A stretch of 64,000 nt of DNA, from NCBI RefSeq assembly GCF_000003815.2, contig NC_049991.1, forward strand, positions 2,041,969-2,105,968. The letters run 5' to 3'. The notes under the pieces were generated by a model. It was not told where the DNA came from. It worked only from the letters and a program-made list of their open reading frames with translations, and searched no databases. The first letter of the stretch is position 1; every line of letters begins with the position of its first letter. A program made the position numbers and the translations under genes. Of this stretch, positions 12,073-23,475 are shown in pieces. Source of the DNA: Branchiostoma floridae. Its lineage: Eukaryota > Chordata > Leptocardii > Amphioxiformes > Branchiostomatidae.

Positions 12073-15000
12073 ATGCCGGGAGGGCAACAGCAGTCCCAAA
12101 CTGGTGACACAGGTAAATATCCTTTCCAAATAGCATTTGGGGCGAGGTATGAAGCTAGGAAGGTAACTATATAATTAGGATGACGATATATTCTTTCTAC
12201 ACCCCTGCCTTCGGATGGGAGCGTAACTGGTAATTATAAGTGATCCAATACCTTGTCATAGTGATAAAGTGCGACCCCATTTCGGAAGGTGAAGTAAATT
12301 TTGTGGCGTAGGCCGTGACGTAACTGGTAAAGCGTTCGGCTCGGAATCTAGAGGTCCTGAGTTCGATCCCTGCCGTACCCCCGACGTTGTGCCCTTGGGA
12401 AAGGCACTTTACAAGACCTTCCTCACTACACCCAGGTGTAAAAATGGGTTCCTGACTTCGGTCAGGGAGGTAAAAGACTACCTTTAACTTCTGTCTGCAC
12501 CGTGTATGTGGCACTGCTAATATACATGTAAGTTACAAAACTTGAGTGCAGTGCCACATTGTCGTCGTCTGTCCAAAAGCAAGAGCATCAGGCGTTAAGT
12601 TCCTCCTCAGTCGACACACCTCTGCACGTAGAACTAGATACACCCGTCGGCGCCACTTTAATTTTGTGATTTTCCTCCAGGCACCACACCCATACAGCAA
12701 GACCAAGGAACTTCTTCATACACGTACGAAGAAGCAGAGAGAGTGTACTACACAATCAAGGATCAAGATCTGCCACCGTCTTTACGTAGGGTGGGGCGGA
12801 AGCAGGAGTCACCCCAGGGAGAGGTGGGAACCAGCGGGCCACCGACCCAACCCCCTCCTGTCCATCAGGATGGTTCCCTCGGGCGTGTCCGCCATGGCAA
12901 CGGCGCTGACAAGCCGCAAGAAGAGCAAGAAACGTCTTCACACACGTACGAAGAAACCGATGTGAAACGTCGTGCAACGTACACTTCAGGTAACGACGCT
13001 TATAACTTACGTATCATTATCTACACGGAGGGATATTATTTTCCCTTTCACTTCTTACAATACGTGTTGCATGTACATATCAGGCCAGGCCGTCTTAATT
13101 CTATAGATGACATCCCCTGGAGACCCCAAAACTAATACGCGATGGGAAAAAAAGGCAGATCCAGAGATAAATACCGCTAAACCACTGTGACAGAACTTAA
13201 CATCCAGACAATTCTTTCCCGGGCTTGCTTGGTTTGTCTTATGTTCGACTCCAGTAAGACTGTATGAGCCAACCATTGCCATTTCAATCATATTCATATT
13301 GCCATTCTGGTTCAAAGAGGGAAACAAGGGTGCTGTTTGCTAAGCATAAGCTGCCGGTAACCCCTGCTTCGCGTATTGAGTCAGTCAATCGAGCTTGCAC
13401 AAGCTTGATGTTTCTGACGTATGATGCCACAGGCGCTAATATATACCCCCTCACATTTAGCGCGATTCGATCGGACGACGTGTCTGCGAGCTCTAAATTA
13501 CGAGGAGGCATGACCCTGACGGGAAGAGGGAACTCTACAGTTTCTTCGTCGGCATCAGGGTCATGCCTCCTCGTAAATTAGAGCTCTCAGAATCGTCGTC
13601 CGATCGAATCGCTCCTAATGTGAGGGGGGTATTAGGGAGAAGGGGCTGCACGAGCAACCTCCATGGAGGAGCTCTACAGAGCTGACCTCCATGGAGGTTG
13701 CTCGTTCAGCCCTCCAGCTCCACCGTGCGAGCTCTATGCGCTATGAATACAAACACTTGGTTCTCGTCACCTTCATGGAATTTTTAGTATGACATGGAGG
13801 AGGTTCTCTCGTAGAGGACAAACAACCGGACTGAACTAGCAGCTGTACGCAAAACATGGTACATGGGCTATGAATGTTTTTTGATTCACGTCACCCAAAA
13901 CCAATTGATCTTAGCGCTCTATACAGTAACAAAGGGCTGTTTGAGTAGCGCTCTACGGGTTATGACTGTAAACACTTGGTTCACGAAACCCAAAACAAAT
14001 CGGTCTTAGGGCTCCATTCAGAGATACTGTAAACAACAAACACACGGAGCCGATAGCTGTTTGAGCAGCTCCACGGGCTATATTAATGTAAACACTTGGT
14101 TCACGTCACCATCAACAAATCGGTGTTTAGGGCTCTATACAGGGATACTGTAAACAACAAACACAATGAGCCGATAACTGATCGAGCAACTCCACGGGCT
14201 ATATGAATGTAAACACTTGGTTCACGTCACCATCAACAAATCGGTGTTTAGGGCTCTATACAGGGATACTGTAAACAACAAACACACTGAGCCGATAACT
14301 GATCGAGCAACTCCACGGGCTATATGAATGTAAACACTTGGTTCACGTCACCATCAACAAATCGGTGTTTAGGGCTCCATACAGAGATACTGTAAACAAC
14401 AAACACACGGAGCCGAAAGCTGTTTGAGCAGCTCCACGGGCTATATGAAAGAAAACACTTGGTTCACGTCACCATCAACAAATCGGTGTTTAGGGCTCCA
14501 TACAGAGATATTGTAAACAACAAACACACGGAGCCGAAAGCTGTTTGAGCAGCTCCACGGGCTATATGAATGTAAACACTTGGTTCACGTCACCATCAAC
14601 AAATCGGTGTTTAGGGCTCTTCACAGGGATATTGTAAACAACAAACACACAGAGCCGATAGCTGTTTGAGCAGCTCCACGGGCTATATGAATGTAAACAC
14701 TTGGTTCACGTCACCATCAACAAATCGGTGTTCAGGGCTCTATACAGGGATACTGTAAACAACAAACACACTGAGCCGATAAATGATCGAGCAACTCCAC
14801 GGGCTATATGGATGTAAACACTTGGTTCACGTCACCATCAACAAATCGGTGTTTAGGGCTCCATACAGAGATACTGTAAACAACAAACACACGGAGCCGA
14901 AAGCTGTTTGAGCAGCTCCACGGGCTATATGAATGTAAACACTTGGTTCACGTCACCATCAACAAATCGGTGTTTAGGGCTCCATACAGAGATATTTTAA

Positions 15001-18000
15001 ACAACAAACACACGGAGCCGAAAGCTGTTTGAGCAGCTCCACGGGCTATATGAATGTAAACACTTGGTTCACGTCACCATCAACAAATCGGTGTTTAGGG
15101 CTCTATACAGGGATATTGTAAACAACAAACACACTGAGCCGATAACTGATCGAGCAACTCCACGGGCTATATGAATGTAAACATTTGGTTCACGTCACCC
15201 GAAACAAATCGGTCAGAGGTCTGTCCAAGCAGCCCTCTACGGGCTTTGAATGTAAAAAGTTGATTCAAGTCACCCAAACAAATCGGTCTTAGGGCTCTAT
15301 ACGGTAAACGGAGGGCTGTTTGAGCAGCTCTACGGGCTATATATGTAAACATCTGGTTCACGTGAATTACCCAAGAAAGTGAATATTTTTTTCTTCAAGC
15401 GGATTTTTGGTCACAGAATAGTGAGTTGGGAAAAGTACTAGTAGTCGGAATTTATCGGTTCGCTCCCTTCACGTGGTAACCCAACCTCTGCTGAGAGAAT
15501 ACTGATACTTGTTTGCCATTGTAAAGAATGCAGAAACTTCGCACCTTTATGCTAATTCTGTTTTGGTTTTGGCTCAGCCCTGTAACAAGTTTGTAGACAT
15601 CTTTGGCAAATTATCCTCCTTTGCTGGCAAATTCCTTCCCCAGCTTATGTTACTTTTTTATTGCCACCGGAGAAATCTGCTTGGAGATTAACATTTTTGG
15701 TTCAATACGAAAAAAACAACACATATGGCTTCATAAAGATATATTTTGACCTGTTATGAGGAGATCTCTAAAGAAGGGGTGCTTGCTTTTATAAGAATAT
15801 AACGGCTTTCGTAAAATGTACGAATTTATAGTTATTTTATACGATTCATTACCAAAAAACACACGGATTTGTAGTAGAGCTCTTATGCATTCCGTAAAAA
15901 CAAGGACGTTCTATCAGACATTGGTAAAAACAACCCATTAATTGAATGAAGCGGTTTGTTGGCTCTCGCCAGGAAAGCCCGAAGTTCGCACCTCCGTGCT
16001 AATCCGAAATCGCCCTTACCACACCAGGACACTGACGCCGGAAGCAGCTGGCTTATCGTCGTATAACTTTCCAAGCAGATGTTGGTCGAGTAAAATTTCC
16101 CCGCTGGTCCTACCGGCATATGAGATGTTCACAATGTTGAAGACTCTACTAACCTGTACAATGCTAGATTGGAGAGTGGGTCATGTAGTCTGGTAGAGCA
16201 AAAATGATATAAGGTCCTTGGGAAGAGTACTATAATGTCAAAGTACAGTTTTCGCAAACTATCTTTGACTACTAGTATTGAATCAATATTAATCTCAAAG
16301 GTTTTAATATTGATACACAAGTTTGTAAGCTCTTCACAATTCAGGCAAAGGACACCTTTTGTGATCACTACACTCCTTCGTCTGAGTTTGGTACTTATTA
16401 AGTCTATTAACCTTAGGCCTGATCTGATTGGCGATCAAAGAAACACACAAATCTGACTTAATTCATATGAGTTTTACGGAATCCATACGAACCTTTAGAG
16501 CTCGTATGAATTCCGCAAATATGTCCTGAATACACCCCTGTAACGACAGACATGGTACATCATGTATGCTTCACCTTCAAGAAATCATATTTCTCAAACC
16601 ACCCCCTTCCCACCACACTCACAAACACGACTGTAACAATGATTTTTCTCTTTCATGGCAAATCAAAACAACCCTTTCATTGAATGAAGCAATCGGTTAA
16701 ATGTTTTTCGCTCTCGCAAGGAAAGCTGGAAGTTCGCACCCCGTGCTAATCCGACGGACATCGGCTTTACCACGCCGAAAACAGCTTCCTGACTAGAGAG
16801 GCCTATAACTTTCCAAGCAGAGGTTGGTGCAGAAAAGTGTGATCCTTTACTCCAATGTCACTTTCTCCATTGGTCCTACCGGCACATGTGAAGGTCAAGA
16901 TGTTCTCTACAAACCTGTACATGCTGGCTTGGTCATATAGTCCGTTAAAGTGATAAAGTCAAAGTACAAGCCTTAGGTTTTAATATCCAACACTAATGGT
17001 GGGTACAAGCAAGGAGGTGAGAAAACTTTCTTAGTACGAGGTTTGCAACATTGGTGGGTGCTGTTATAAACCATCATTACTACATACCAATTATCAAGTA
17101 CCATTATATAATCTATATCATTATTCTATTGGAGAACTTTGCACGCTAATATGAGGTTTCTCCCATTCAAGCACGTATCCCGCTCCACTTAGAATGTAAC
17201 GTTACCCGCAGTCGCCTTCGGTGCACTGTCTTCGAACGGGACAGTAGTGTATTTTATGGGGGGTGGGATCTTGGTTCGCGATTTTAAACACTACATAAGT
17301 TCTCTTAGACATTACATAAGTTCGAGCAAGGACGTTCGAGGAAGGGGGTTTGCCGAGGAAGGGTGTTCGCTTAGGAAGGGAGTTTGCCGAGGAAGGTAGT
17401 TTCGCCTTCCACAGCAAACTGGCACAAGACAACCTAGCCAACGTTGAAAATAGTAACCCCCTTCCCCCCACCCCAATAATAACCAGACCTGTTCAAAGAC
17501 TGCAACTGAGGATATACTAGTACCCGCAGGGGGTTTATACATATATCATTATCTGTATTTTTTTATGTTACGACATAACCTTTGCTTTATTAATTTTTCT
17601 AGAGTAACTGATAACAAAGGCATAAAGCACTGTACATGTAGAACTGATGAAAAATACATTAGATACCTACAGCACCCACTGATCTCTATCCATATAAACA
17701 TTGCACACGGTAGGCCAAGTTTAGATTTACAGCTCAAATGGTTCTAAAGAAAAATGTTATGTTACTGCCAGTTACTGACCAACCTATCTTTGATGTTCAT
17801 GATCCTCAGAATCAACACTTGTACATGTATAGAAAGGTTATTTGCAACAAATTACTTCATACAGAGGTTTCGAGAAGCTCGTTGTTCTGTCAAGCAGAGG
17901 TTGGTGGGAAAATCGCGACCTTTTCCTTTCATAATTTTTTTCGACCTTCAAAAAAATATGAATCAAAGGAAATGGTCACGATTTTCCCCACGGACCTCTG

Positions 18001-21000
18001 TTTGGGGACTACGTCATAGGCCAGAAAGCCAGCTGCTTCTGGCGTCAGTGTTCTGGTGTGGCAAGGGCGCGCTTTGAGACGATTTCGGATTAGCACGGAG
18101 GTGCGAACTTTCAGCTTTCCTTGCGAGAGCCGACATATAAACAATGCACCGCTTGCTTCATTCAATAAGCGGGTTGTTTTTTGTTCTTTCAACCTTTGTA
18201 TCAAACCAAGGATTTTTTAAGCTCCTTGATCAAACCATACAAAAAATTAATAATTATTACTAGTGTTTGTGTGCATTGCGCGCGCGCGCGTGTGTGTCGG
18301 GGGAGGGGGGGGGGCGGGTGTTCTGTTGCCCACTTTGCAAAAACAACATGTAATTGCATAAAAGAAATATTTAGACCTGTTGCAAACCTCGTTCCAAGGA
18401 AGTTTTACCTCATTGCCCGTATCCGACAAGGATGGGTGGATTGTTTTGGGTGACGTGAACCAAGTCTTTACATTCATATAGCCCGTGGAGCTGCTCAACA
18501 GCTATCGGCTCCGGGTGTTGTTGTTTACAGAATCTCTGTATGGACAGAATATAAAGAACCTCCTTGTTTACAGTATCTCTGTATGGAGCCCTAAACACCG
18601 ATTTGTTGATGGTGACGTGAACCAAGTGTTTACATTCATATAGCCCATGGAGCTACTCGATCAGCTATCGGCTCCGCGTGTTTGTTGTTTACAGTATCTC
18701 TGTATGGAGCCCTATTAAAACACCGATTTGTTGATGGTGACGTGAACCAAGTGTTTACATTTATATAGCCCGTGGAGCTGCTCAAACAGCTTTCGGCTCC
18801 GTGTGTTTGTTGTTAACAGTATCTCTGTAAAGCCCGTGGAGCGCTGCTTGGACAGACCTCTGACCGATTTGTTTTGGGTGACGTGAACCAAATGTTTACA
18901 TTCAAAGCCCGTAGAGGGCTGCTTGGACAGACCTCTGACCGATTTGTTTTGGGTGACGTGAAACAAATGTTTACATTCAAAGCCCGTAGAGGGCTGCTTG
19001 GACAGACCTCTGGCCGATTTGTTTTGGGTGACGTGAACCAAGTGTTTACATTTATATAGCCCGTGGAGCTGCTCAAACAGCTTTCGGCTCCGTGTGTTTG
19101 TTGGTTACAGTATCTCTGTATGGAGCCCTAAACACCGATTTGTTGATGGTGACGTGAACCAAGTGTTTTCTTTCATATAGCCCGTGGAGCTGCTCAAACA
19201 GCTTTCGGCTCCGTGTGTTTGTTGTTTAAAATATCTCTGTATGGAGCCCTAAACACCGATTTGTTGATGGTGACGTGAACCAAGTGTTTTCTTTCATATA
19301 GCCCGTGGAGCTGCTCAAACAGCTTTCGGCTCCGTGTGTTTGTTGTTTAAAATATCTCTGTATGGAGCCCTAAACACCGATTTGTTGATGGTGACGTGAA
19401 CCAAGTGTTTTCTTTCATATAGCCCGTGGAGCTGCTCAAACAGCTTTCGGCTCCGTGTGTTTGTTGTTTACAGTATCTCTGTATGGAGCCCTAAACACCG
19501 ATTTGTTGATGGTGACGTGAACCAAGTGTTTACATTCATATAGCCCGTGGAGCTGCTCAAACAGCTATCGGCTCCGTGTGTTTGTTGTTTACAGTATCTC
19601 TGAATGGAGCCCTAAGACCGATTTGTTTTGGGTTTCGTGAACCAAGTGTTCACAGTCATAACCCGTAGAGCGCTACTCAAACAGCCCTCTGTTACTGTAT
19701 AGAGCGCTAAGATCAATTGGTTTTGGGTGACGTGAATCAAAAAACATTCATAGCCCGTGTACCATGTTTTGCGTACAGCTGCTAGTTCAGTCCGGTTGTT
19801 TGTCCTCTACGAGAGAACCTCCTCCATGTCGTACTAAAAATTCCATGAAGGTGACGAGAACCAAGTGTTTGTATTCATAGCGCATAGAGCTCGCACGGTG
19901 GAGCTGGAGGGCTGAACGAGCAACCTCCATGGAGGTCAGCTCTGTAGAGCTCCTCCATGGAGGTTGCTCGTGCAGCCCCTATTGGTATTAGGGCACAACC
20001 CACCGTACGTGCAAAGACGTGCTGTATACGTACCAAAACGTGGGCAATCTTTTGGGATCCTTAAGTGGTAAGTTCCGCCTCCGTATGAACTCGTAGGGAA
20101 TCTGGCGGATTTTGGAGCACGTAGACACGCCGTAGAACTTTACGCGCAAGCAAAACTTTGTGTGCTATCGGGTTGCAGATTCGCCCCCCATACGTCCCAG
20201 TACAGGCGACGCGCCTGCCCTGTACAGCCAGAACGTTTTCAGAAATACGTGGCGGACGTGGCCTTCAAATAAACGTACGTGCGTACGTACGGTGGGTTGT
20301 TTCCTTAGCTTAAGCCTTGGTTCAGAGCCCAGATTTCTGAAGTGGTCCATGTGGCACTCACTTATTCAGTCGGTATGTTTACTTAGCCATGTTTGGGACA
20401 GCATCCTTGCCACTACGTCACAAAATGGCAAGGATGATTAACGTATCACGTTCGAGAACATTCCATGTCAAGTAATTACGTCACAATAGGTTTAGTTCGA
20501 TTCGCACTGTATAGTTCATATCGCACCGACTAACGTTAGTATATTTCATTTTGCACTGATGAAGGTGACAGACAGTCACCGAAACGCCTGCAGAAGAATA
20601 AAAAGAGGTTGTGAAACGAAGAAGACTGTTCGATTGATCTACCAACCTGATGAAACTATTTACGGAAGATATGTTTACTTCTAACAGACCGCATGTATCC
20701 GGGAGGAGCAAGCGGCCTCGGCACTCTCTGTAGCTTCATCTGCTGCCATAGCAGCTGTATGGCCGCCGGTATTGCCTTGCTGCTGAGTCTGGTCGCTGTG
20801 GGGCTCGCCCCTCTGACGTTCATCAATAGACAGGTAAACACTTTTGCATCAAAAAACATTTTTCATACGATCTTTATGCTGTTTCTGTTGTTCTTTTCAA
20901 GGGACTATCATGTCATACCATGTTGCTGTTTTCTCTTAACTATTTCTCAAATATGTTATTTGATGTTCGTCTTCAGGAAATAGTCCAACTGTCAACCACT

Positions 21001-22539
21001 GTTGACGCCTTAAAAAGGGGCCAAGACAACGGCATGTCCACCGCTGTTGACGCCTTGAAGCGCAACCAAGACGACATACGCCAACTGTCCACCACTGTTG
21101 ACGCCTTGAAGCGCAACCAAGACGACATACGCCAACTGTCCACCACTGTGGACGCCTTGAAGCGCAACCAAGACGACATACACCAACTGGCCACCACTGT
21201 TGACGCCTTGAAGCGCGACCAAGACGACATGCACCAACAATCCACCACTGTGGACGCCTTGAAGCGCAACCAAGGCGACATACGCCAACTGTCCACCACT
21301 GTGGACGCCTTGAAGCGCGACCTAGACGACATGTCCACTACTGTTGACGCCTTGAAGCGCGACCAAGACGACATACGCCAACTGTTCACCACGGTTGACG
21401 CCTTGAAGCGCGACCAAGACGACATGTCCACCACTGTTGACGCTTTTAAGTACGACCGAGACGAAATGACCAACACTGTTGACGCCTTGAAGCGTGACCT
21501 GGACAGCGAGCGCAGCCGAACCGCCGCCTTGGAGCAGCGTCTTGACGCGATGATTAATACAAAGTCACCAGGTAAGTAATTCAATACTGTCTATTGTAGA
21601 ATATATCGACCATAGCCTGGGTGCATTCCTCCGGAGTAACCATGGGTAGGAAGCAAAAAGATTGAACCATCGGTTACTACGCAGGATGGTACCAAGGCTA
21701 CCGTTCCTACGCCTCATCATTATCATCATCAGTCACTGTGTTCTGCATCTTTGTAAAGTCCTATGCCTATTGGATAATTTGTGTTAAGTACATATTGTAG
21801 CATTGTTAATCCATTATTTACATTAATAAAGTACTTACATGTGTATATGTGCATGTATGATTTGACATAGCGTTTTACTAACGTTTTACTAACTCACACA
21901 AAATGATGATCTTCTGGTTAAGTAAGTGTAATGATTTTTGCTACTTTTTTATGTCACCTAGATATAATTCTTCTTAGTCTGTTGATCATACAAAACTTTT
22001 TTCTAGCATCTTGTCCTAAACGTTACGCAGTGTTCCGTGGGATCTGCTACGATGCCTTCGACACACCAAAGAACTTTAGCGATGCGGCCGCGGCCTGTGG
22101 TGAAGACGGCGGCACCCTCGCCATGCCCGAGACGCTGGGACCAACGCCTTCCTGGTCTCCTACCGATACCAATACCGTGAGCGACGGGGAGTCCTCCTGG
22201 ATCGGCCTGCACGATCGGCGCGAAGAGGGAAGCTTTGAGTGGGTGGATGGTTCTGCACTTGGGACCTACAACAACTGGGGTCCGGGAGAACCAAACAATT
22301 CGGGAGGCAAAGAAGATTGTATTTCTTACTGCGTACCCTGGACAGGTACATGGAACGACGCACCATGCGACTCGCTGTTGCACTACATATGCCAGGTTGT
22401 TCCAGGTACTTCTTATAACCCTCCCATTTCCTGACACCCTTCCATCTTTTAAACAGGTATCCACCGGACTAAAGGCGTTAGACCATCGATACTCTTGTTT
22501 AAAACCATGTCATGTTCATGTTTTCCAGGACGTCCGTAG
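12073..22539 (+). CDS. Type II membrane C-type lectin with repeated coiled-coil stalk
   Basis: Six exons: 12073-12112, 12681-12989, 20688-20833, 20977-21571, 22007-22405 and 22529-22539. All junction phases agree and total 499 codons plus stop. Residues 1-141 are a cytoplasmic tail with Pro-rich and Tyr motifs (SYTYEEAERVYYTI). Residues 142-161 are the membrane span (AAGIALLLSLVAVGLAPLTF). Residues 166-363 are a predicted coiled-coil stalk built from 14- or 17-residue units such as LSTTVDALKRNQDDIRQ. Residues 364-496 are one C-type lectin domain with WIGL, EPN (458-460), WND (479-481) and paired Cys residues. EPN plus WND predicts Ca2+-dependent mannose-type binding at the cell surface. After the lectin domain only GRP precedes the stop. 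Skipping the last splice would instead end at 22434. The intron 12990-20687 holds a foldback transposon. Confidence 0.85.
12292..12490 (+). repeat. tRNA-derived SINE
   Basis: A tRNA-like head contains a box B match (GAGTTCGATCC) and an A-box-like GACGTAACTGGT. It is followed by TTGGGAAAGGCACTTTACAA and CCCAGGTGTAAAAATGGGT. Related copies lie at 46372-46625, 32340-32535 and 52040-52140, all on the minus strand. It sits in intron 1 of the lectin gene. Confidence 0.75.
13437..13636. repeat. Palindromic foldback MITE, arms about 85 bp
   Basis: The left arm contains CCCCCTCACATTTAGCG, GATTCGATCGGACGACG and ACGAGGAGGCATGACCCTGA. The reverse complement of each block follows in reverse order at 13553-13634, with about 35 bp between. 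The right end coincides with the target site of the large foldback element. Confidence 0.8.
13990..15200. repeat. Left-arm tandem array, about 121-bp unit, about 10 copies
   Basis: GGCTATATGAATGTAAACAC with TTGGTTCACGTCACC recurs every ~121 bp (for example 14192 to 14313). Each unit also holds GGTGTTTAGGGCTC and AACAACAAACACAC. The array belongs to the foldback element. Confidence 0.92.
15940..16120 (+). repeat. Foldback core repeat, copy 1
   Basis: TTGAATGAAGCGG, GTTCGCACCTCCGTGCTAAT and ATAACTTTCCAAGCAGA occur in order. Copy 2 is at 16665-16880 in the same orientation and copy 3 at 17960-18180 is inverted. A shorter scrap is at 15520-15560. Confidence 0.75.
16665..16880 (+). repeat. Foldback core repeat, copy 2
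   Basis: Same order of blocks as copy 1 (TTGAATGAAGC, GTTCGCACC, GTGCTAATCCG, ATAACTTTCCAAGCAGAGGT, TTGGTCCTACCGGC). Confidence 0.75.
17960..18180 (-). repeat. Foldback core repeat, copy 3 (inverted)
   Basis: Reverse complement of copies 1 and 2: CGGATTAGCACGGAGGTGCG, then GCTTGCTTCATTCAATAAGC. The inversion makes part of the element core palindromic as well as its arms. Confidence 0.75.
18435..19640. repeat. Right-arm tandem array (inverted relative to left arm)
   Basis: GGTGACGTGAACCAAGTGTT recurs about every 120 bp with shorter variant units near 18830-19040 (GAGGGCTGCTTGGACAGACC). It is the reverse complement of the left-arm unit. Confidence 0.92.
19995..20300. mobile_element. Possible short inverted-repeat element
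   Basis: ACAACCCACCGTACGTGC at the left is matched in inverted form by GTACGTACGGTGGGTTGT at the right. It is about 306 bp with no coding capacity. No target duplication is evident, so the family is not assigned. Confidence 0.5.
20555..20670 (+). repeat. Retroelement end with CTGATGA-hairpin-GAAA motif
   Basis: CTGATGAAGGTGACAGACAG continues as TCACCGAAACGCC: a 6-bp stem (GGTGAC/GTCACC) framed by CTGATGA and GAAAC. About 50 bp downstream is CTACCAACCTGATGAAAC. The same two blocks, in variant form, occur at 32585-32808 and 53036-53070. Confidence 0.6.
20977..21571 (+). repeat. Coding tandem repeat of the lectin stalk (42/51-bp units)
   Basis: This exon consists of about a dozen units encoding (S)TTVDALKRxQDD, with or without an IRQL linker. 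Units are nearly identical at DNA level (TGTTGACGCCTTGAAGCGC), so the copy number is likely to vary between alleles. The repeat also leaves the antisense strand open, which is not a gene. Confidence 0.9.
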
Positions 22540-23134
22540 GCGACAGGCGAAAACTCTGGCCACCACTGTCCAGCTGCTCTCCGACCACCCGCAGGAAAAC
22601 TGACCGGCAGAACGTGAAACCTGGAATTTTAGCAACAGAGAAAACCAGCAAATTGTCAAACCTGGGATAATAATAACAGAGGAAATCAGCACGTGGTTCT
22701 CTGAACCTGTTTCAAATTCGAGTAGAAAACTAAAAGAAGAAAATATGAATTGGCACCAAAGCAATGGATCACCTATTGTATAATCGTGGACGGGCCTTAG
22801 TTTTCATATTTATATATATATATATGTGGTTTACATAATGTTTTCGCATTAGCCGGGAGTTCATTTACATGAAGAACGCTCTAGAAAGAAAAAAGCTTCT
22901 TGTTTGACCGCAGCAAGTGTGCTGCCTGTTTCTTGTGCGTTTCGTACAAAATGCTGAACAGGCAGGACAAACAAAATGTAAGCACAACTTCACTAATAGT
23001 ACTAATACGTAGCCTCACTGTTTTCACAATATACTGAATTCCTTTTCTTGTAGTAAACGTACGAAAAAAGTACAATGCCAGAACTGCAAGTAGTGATGGA
23101 ATTTTCTTTATAACAAGCCTGAACCAAGTCATAG
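22540..23134. other. 3' flank of the lectin gene
   Basis: Probable 3' UTR followed by AT-rich DNA with a short (TA)n near 22810. No strong polyadenylation signal or second gene is seen. Confidence 0.4.
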
Positions 23135-23350
23135 AGATTTTCTTGCTGTTCTTCTAAATTTGTAGACTGTGCTCATTTGAGCCTGGACCACTTAAGAAGC
23201 CACATTAATCAAATATTTCTGTGTGACAGATTGAATAAAAGTTGTAAACTGGAACTCTGCGGCTCCGCCTCTCTTACTCAGGGATGACTGTAGTGAGAAA
23301 AATATCGGTTAACGTGAGGATCAGTCCGCTCCATACAAACTAGTTATCCA
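23135..23350 (+). repeat. Second copy of the 10410-10820 dispersed repeat
   Basis: GTAGACTGTGCTCATTTGAG, GAATAAAAGTTGTAAAC and GGTTAACGTGAGGATCAGTC follow in the same order as near 10440-10770, with a single unit instead of two. Confidence 0.75.
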
Positions 23351-23475
23351 GATTTTGGACACTCACCTTCTGAGGCAAGAGGGTATGGTGCTTGTAATGT
23401 GTTGCGGTTGAGCTGAGTGTGAGTTATGAGAGTAGGTGTACATGGATACATTATAGTAAAGGACATGTTGTCACC

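Larger units (their letters stand above)
13638..19983. mobile_element. Large foldback (MULE-like) element with tandem-repeat inverted arms
   Basis: GGTATTAGGG flanks the element as a direct repeat (13628-13637 and 19984-19993), a 10-bp target duplication. The ends are AGAAGGGGCTGCACGAGCAA and, reverse-complemented, AATAGGGGCTGCACGAGCAA. The left arm (13638-15370) and right arm (18435-19983) are inverted copies made largely of a ~121-bp tandem unit containing TTGGTTCACGTCACCATCAA. The middle (15390-18420) has no long ORF but carries several copies of a ~200-bp block, two direct and one inverted. Long inverted arms made of tandem repeats plus a 9-10 bp duplication recall Drosophila FB elements and MULEs. 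It lies in the second intron of the lectin gene. Confidence 0.82.

Noticed and set aside
14000-15200. Possible CRISPR-like array
   Set aside because: Units are contiguous ~121-bp tandem repeats without unique spacers, in an animal genome and forming inverted transposon arms.
18715-19076. Minus-strand frames with repeated peptide units
   Set aside because: They are translations of the right-arm tandem repeat of the foldback element.
20555-20590. Confirmed hammerhead ribozyme
   Set aside because: The core is interrupted by one extra A before the stem and no cleavage-site stem was identified; kept only as a hairpin motif.
20973-21584. 203-codon open frame on the minus strand
   Set aside because: It is antisense to the repetitive lectin stalk exon; a repeat without antisense stops leaves it open. 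It has no start, splice or family support.
22003-22464. 153-codon minus-strand frame
   Set aside because: It is antisense to the lectin domain exon, a coding shadow.
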